From the NCBI GenBank assembly GCA_051648405.1, contig JBOFFC010000146.1, forward strand, positions 24,575 through 88,574: 64,000 nucleotides of DNA, read 5' to 3'. Shown piece after piece: positions 61,704 to 64,000 of the stretch; the stretch's first letter is position 1; every line of letters starts with the position of its first letter. The notes under the pieces were generated by a model. That model saw nothing but the letters and a program-made list of their open reading frames with translations, had not been told where the DNA came from and searched no databases. Both the position numbers and the translations under genes were made by a program. The stretch is from JBOFFC01 sp051648405 (lineage in GTDB: Bacteria > Planctomycetota > Planctomycetia > Pirellulales > Lacipirellulaceae).

Positions 61704-64000
61704 GACTCGGCGCCTCCCGCGTCGGCCGCAGAGGCGGCCTGGACGTCGCGCAGCAGCGCCTCGAACTCGCCGCGGCGCTCGGCGCCACCGAGGTCGGGGT
61801 ACTGCCGCTGCATCGCGCGGATCGTGCTCGTCGCCTTGCGGAGCTGCTCCTCCCGCTGCGGGCCGGTTACGACCTTCGCCACCTGGTAGCGCGAGCGGGC
61901 GACGTTCAGCCACGCCTCGTAGAACAGGTCCTGCCGCGCAGGGTCGGTGCGCGCCGCCTGCGCGGCGACCGCCGCGAGCTTCGCCCAACCCCACACCACG
62001 TTCTTGCCGTCCGCGCCGCGTTCGGCGCCCTGGATCGCTTGCTCGAGCCGCTGCGGGTCGCCATCCGCCGAGCCCCACGCCTGGAGCGCGCCGGCCGCTT
62101 GCCGCTGCGCGTCGAGCAGCGCGTTGCGTTGCTCGAGGACTCGCTTGTAGGCGGCGTAAGCGGCCGCGTTGTCACCGAGCTTGCGGGCACAATCGGCCCC
62201 GGCGATCCGCGCGGCGAGCGGCGCGCCAGGGCTGGGGGCGAACCCGGGCTCGCGTTCGGCGCGTTCGGCGAGCGCGTTGTAGGCGTCGCGGGCGACGCCG
62301 AGCGCCGCGTCGCGCTCGGGCCCCGGCGGCTTGGCGTCGGCCGCTTGGCTCGAGACCTGGGCGACCCACAGCGAAACGTTCCACTCCTGCGGCGCGTCCT
62401 TCGTCAGCGTTGCAACCTGCTGGGCGACCCGCTCGATGACGCTCGTCGCTTCTCCGCGGCGCCCGTTGTCGGTGACGCGCGCGAGGTCCTGTTGCAGCCG
62501 CGCGCCGACCGCGACGAGCCCACGCACCCGCTCTGCCGGTTCGGCCCCTTCGAGCGCGGCCGTCAGTCGGTCGAGCGCATCGTTCGCTCGGTCGTCGCCG
62601 GCCAGAGCGAACGCCCGCGCGGACGTGCGTGCCGCCTCCTGGGCGAACCGCGGCGTGTCGGTCGGCGGCGTTCCTTCGAGCAGCAGCGCATAGGGACCGT
62701 CGGCGGCCCGTGTCAGCAGCCCGACGGCTTCCGCAGCGCGTCTCCGGTCGAGCCAACCCTGCGCGAGGTACAGCACCCCGGCGACCCGCGTCGGCGACAC
62801 CTTCCCCTCGGCGGGCTGGCCGACGGCCCTTTCGAGGCGATCGACGATCGCGTCGAGCCGGTCCGTGGGGAGGCTCTTGTCGGACGCGGCCCGTTCCCAC
62901 GAGGCGACCGCGAGCCGCACTTCGAGGTCCGCGCGGCGTCCCTCGGGAGCGCTGGCGACCACCCGCTCGGCGTCCTCGATCCGCCCGTCGCGTAGCGCTT
63001 CCGCGAGGCGTAGCGCGAACGCGGCGCTCGCCGTGTCGCCGTCGGGCCACCGCTCGGCGGCGAACGCCGCGAAGCGCTCGACGCGGGCGGCGTGCGCGGC
63101 GCGCCCTTCGGCGGCGACTTGCTCCGACAGGCGCTCGAGCGCGGCGAGGCCAACGCGGGCGGCGAGCTCGGCCGAGGGGTCGTCGGCGAACTTGGTAGCG
63201 ACGTACTCGGCCTTCGCCGCGGCCTTGGCGTCGTCCCCCGCGTCCCAATCGAGCCACGCCAGGAAGTACCGCGCTTCGTTGAGCTTGGCGGCGTCTTCCC
63301 GCGGCTTCGCGAGCTTGATCGCCGCCTCGTAGGCCGTCCGGGCCGCTTCGCGGCTCTCGGCGGACTGGGCGACCAGCGCGTCGCTCGACCCCTCGTCCTC
63401 GATCCGCACGCGGGTCGCGGCGAGCGTAGCGATCGCGTCCTTGCCGCGCGCGTAGGCGTCGGCGAAGTCGGTCGGCTCGCTCGTGTCGATCCCCAGGAGC
63501 GTCGCGACGCGGGCCCACTCCGCGCGGGCGGCGGGCTGGACCTCGCTCGGCTCGCGGGCCGATTCGCCGAGCAAATCCCGCGCGTCGGTCAGCATCCTGC
63601 GGCGTTTGGGGTCCCGTTCGCCGAGCGGCTCGGCCTGGGCGATCGCGGCGGTCCCTAGCGTGTAGCGGAGGGTCGCCACCTCGGCGCCAGCCAGGTCGGG
63701 CCCTTCCAGCCCGTTGAGCCAACCCGTCGCGCGCTCGATCCCCTTCGCCAAGTCGCCGCCGCTCAGTTCGAGGGCCAGGCGCTCGGCGTGCGCCAGCGTC
63801 AGCAACTTGCGCAACTCGGAAGTCGCCGCCGGCTGCGCGGTGAGGTCCTCGATCGCCGCGAGCGCGAGCGGCTCGCGACGTGCAGCGGCGGAGCGCGCTG
63901 GTGCGTGAGGCGGCCGCGGCGCTCGACGCGCTGGGTGACCGGGCGCCCTCGGCGGCCCCCGGAGCGCTGGCCGACGCCGCCGGAAAGGTCGCAATCGCCG
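61700..64000 (-). CDS. Large TPR-like repeat protein (N-terminal end outside or disrupted)
   Basis: At least 730 residues of Ala/Glu/Arg-rich helical repeats (for example ARYFLAWLDWDAGDDAKAAAKAEYVATKF), ending in AADAGGAES. Its stop overlaps the next TPR gene by four bases, so the two are coupled. Up to about 63860 the frame looks like real coding. Beyond that it turns Pro/Arg-rich (RRRRPALRGPP) with no ATG or GTG start, and the frame runs open to the edge; a frameshift or sequence error near 63860-63890, or a distant start, is likely. Probably a scaffold for the ExbB/ExbD assembly. Confidence 0.62.
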   Translation of the reverse strand, partial: RRLRPFRRRRPALRGPPRAPGHPARRAPRPPHAPARSAAARREPLALAAIEDLTAQPAATSELRKLLTLAHAERLALELSGGDLAKGIERATGWLNGLEGPDLAGAEVATLRYTLGTAAIAQAEPLGERDPKRRRMLTDARDLLGESAREPSEVQPAARAEWARVATLLGIDTSEPTDFADAYARGKDAIATLAATRVRIEDEGSSDALVAQSAESREAARTAYEAAIKLAKPREDAAKLNEARYFLAWLDWDAGDDAKAAAKAEYVATKFADDPSAELAARVGLAALERLSEQVAAEGRAAHAARVERFAAFAAERWPDGDTASAAFALRLAEALRDGRIEDAERVVASAPEGRRADLEVRLAVASWERAASDKSLPTDRLDAIVDRLERAVGQPAEGKVSPTRVAGVLYLAQGWLDRRRAAEAVGLLTRAADGPYALLLEGTPPTDTPRFAQEAARTSARAFALAGDDRANDALDRLTAALEGAEPAERVRGLVAVGARLQQDLARVTDNGRRGEATSVIERVAQQVATLTKDAPQEWNVSLWVAQVSSQAADAKPPGPERDAALGVARDAYNALAERAEREPGFAPSPGAPLAARIAGADCARKLGDNAAAYAAYKRVLEQRNALLDAQRQAAGALQAWGSADGDPQRLEQAIQGAERGADGKNVVWGWAKLAAVAAQAARTDPARQDLFYEAWLNVARSRYQVAKVVTGPQREEQLRKATSTIRAMQRQYPDLGGAERRGEFEALLRDVQAASAADAGGAES

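Overview
The window is very GC-rich, dense, largely operonic bacterial chromosome. Three encoded proteins end in a PEP-CTERM tail (proline-glutamate-proline, hydrophobic helix, arginine cluster), and many lineage-type features (GTG/TTG starts, planctomycete-style ECF sigma factor, TPR/ExbB/ExbD clusters, C30 carotenoid genes of the squalene type) point to a motile, pigmented member of the Planctomycetota, probably Pirellulales-like. This placement is inferred from protein families and was not computed. No tRNA, rRNA, CRISPR array or intact insertion sequence was seen.

Region 1 (1-17.5 kb) is mostly secondary metabolism. A PEP-CTERM metallophosphoesterase is cut by the left edge. A three-gene minus-strand operon (type III polyketide synthase, FAD oxidoreductase, methyltransferase) then diverges from a plus-strand carotenoid operon: a CrtN-type oxidoreductase, a squalene-synthase-like enzyme, an aldehyde dehydrogenase, a second CrtN-type oxidoreductase, an acyltransferase and a glycosyltransferase. 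Together these genes could make a glycosylated, acylated C30 carotenoid acid resembling staphyloxanthin. An ABC-2 exporter, a second PEP-CTERM protein and an orphan ECF sigma factor follow.

Region 2 (17.5-27 kb) has hisA, a TerC-type membrane protein, and a minus-strand flagellar operon flhA-flhF-flhG-(small membrane protein)-fliA that ends in a clear intrinsic terminator. Malate dehydrogenase and a catalytically dead-looking alpha/beta hydrolase homologue come next.

Region 3 (27-53 kb) is a large flagellar locus, all on the plus strand. A TPR membrane protein, FlgN, a sensor kinase and a sigma-54 activator precede a well-formed sigma-54 promoter. The structural run follows: flgB-flgC-fliE-fliF-fliG-fliH-fliI-fliJ-motE-like-fliK-flgD-flgE-flbD-motA-motB-fliL-fliN-fliO-fliP-fliQ-fliR-flhB. 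It builds the MS ring, export apparatus, rod base, hook and stators. fliM, flagellin, rod and ring genes and chemotaxis genes are not here. FliN carries three FliM-like N-terminal motifs, and FlgE carries a duplicated inserted domain.

Region 4 (53-64 kb) holds a DUF4261-like protein, an HD-domain YhaM-like nuclease, a PlsC-type acyltransferase, a XerC/D recombinase, a third PEP-CTERM protein, and a minus-strand TPR-TPR-ExbB-ExbD-ExbD cluster that runs off the right edge.

The most unusual signal is not a gene. Six intergenic gaps hold degenerate tandem repeats with a strict 7-base period, usually beginning right after a stop codon, and several of them fold back as imperfect inverted repeats.
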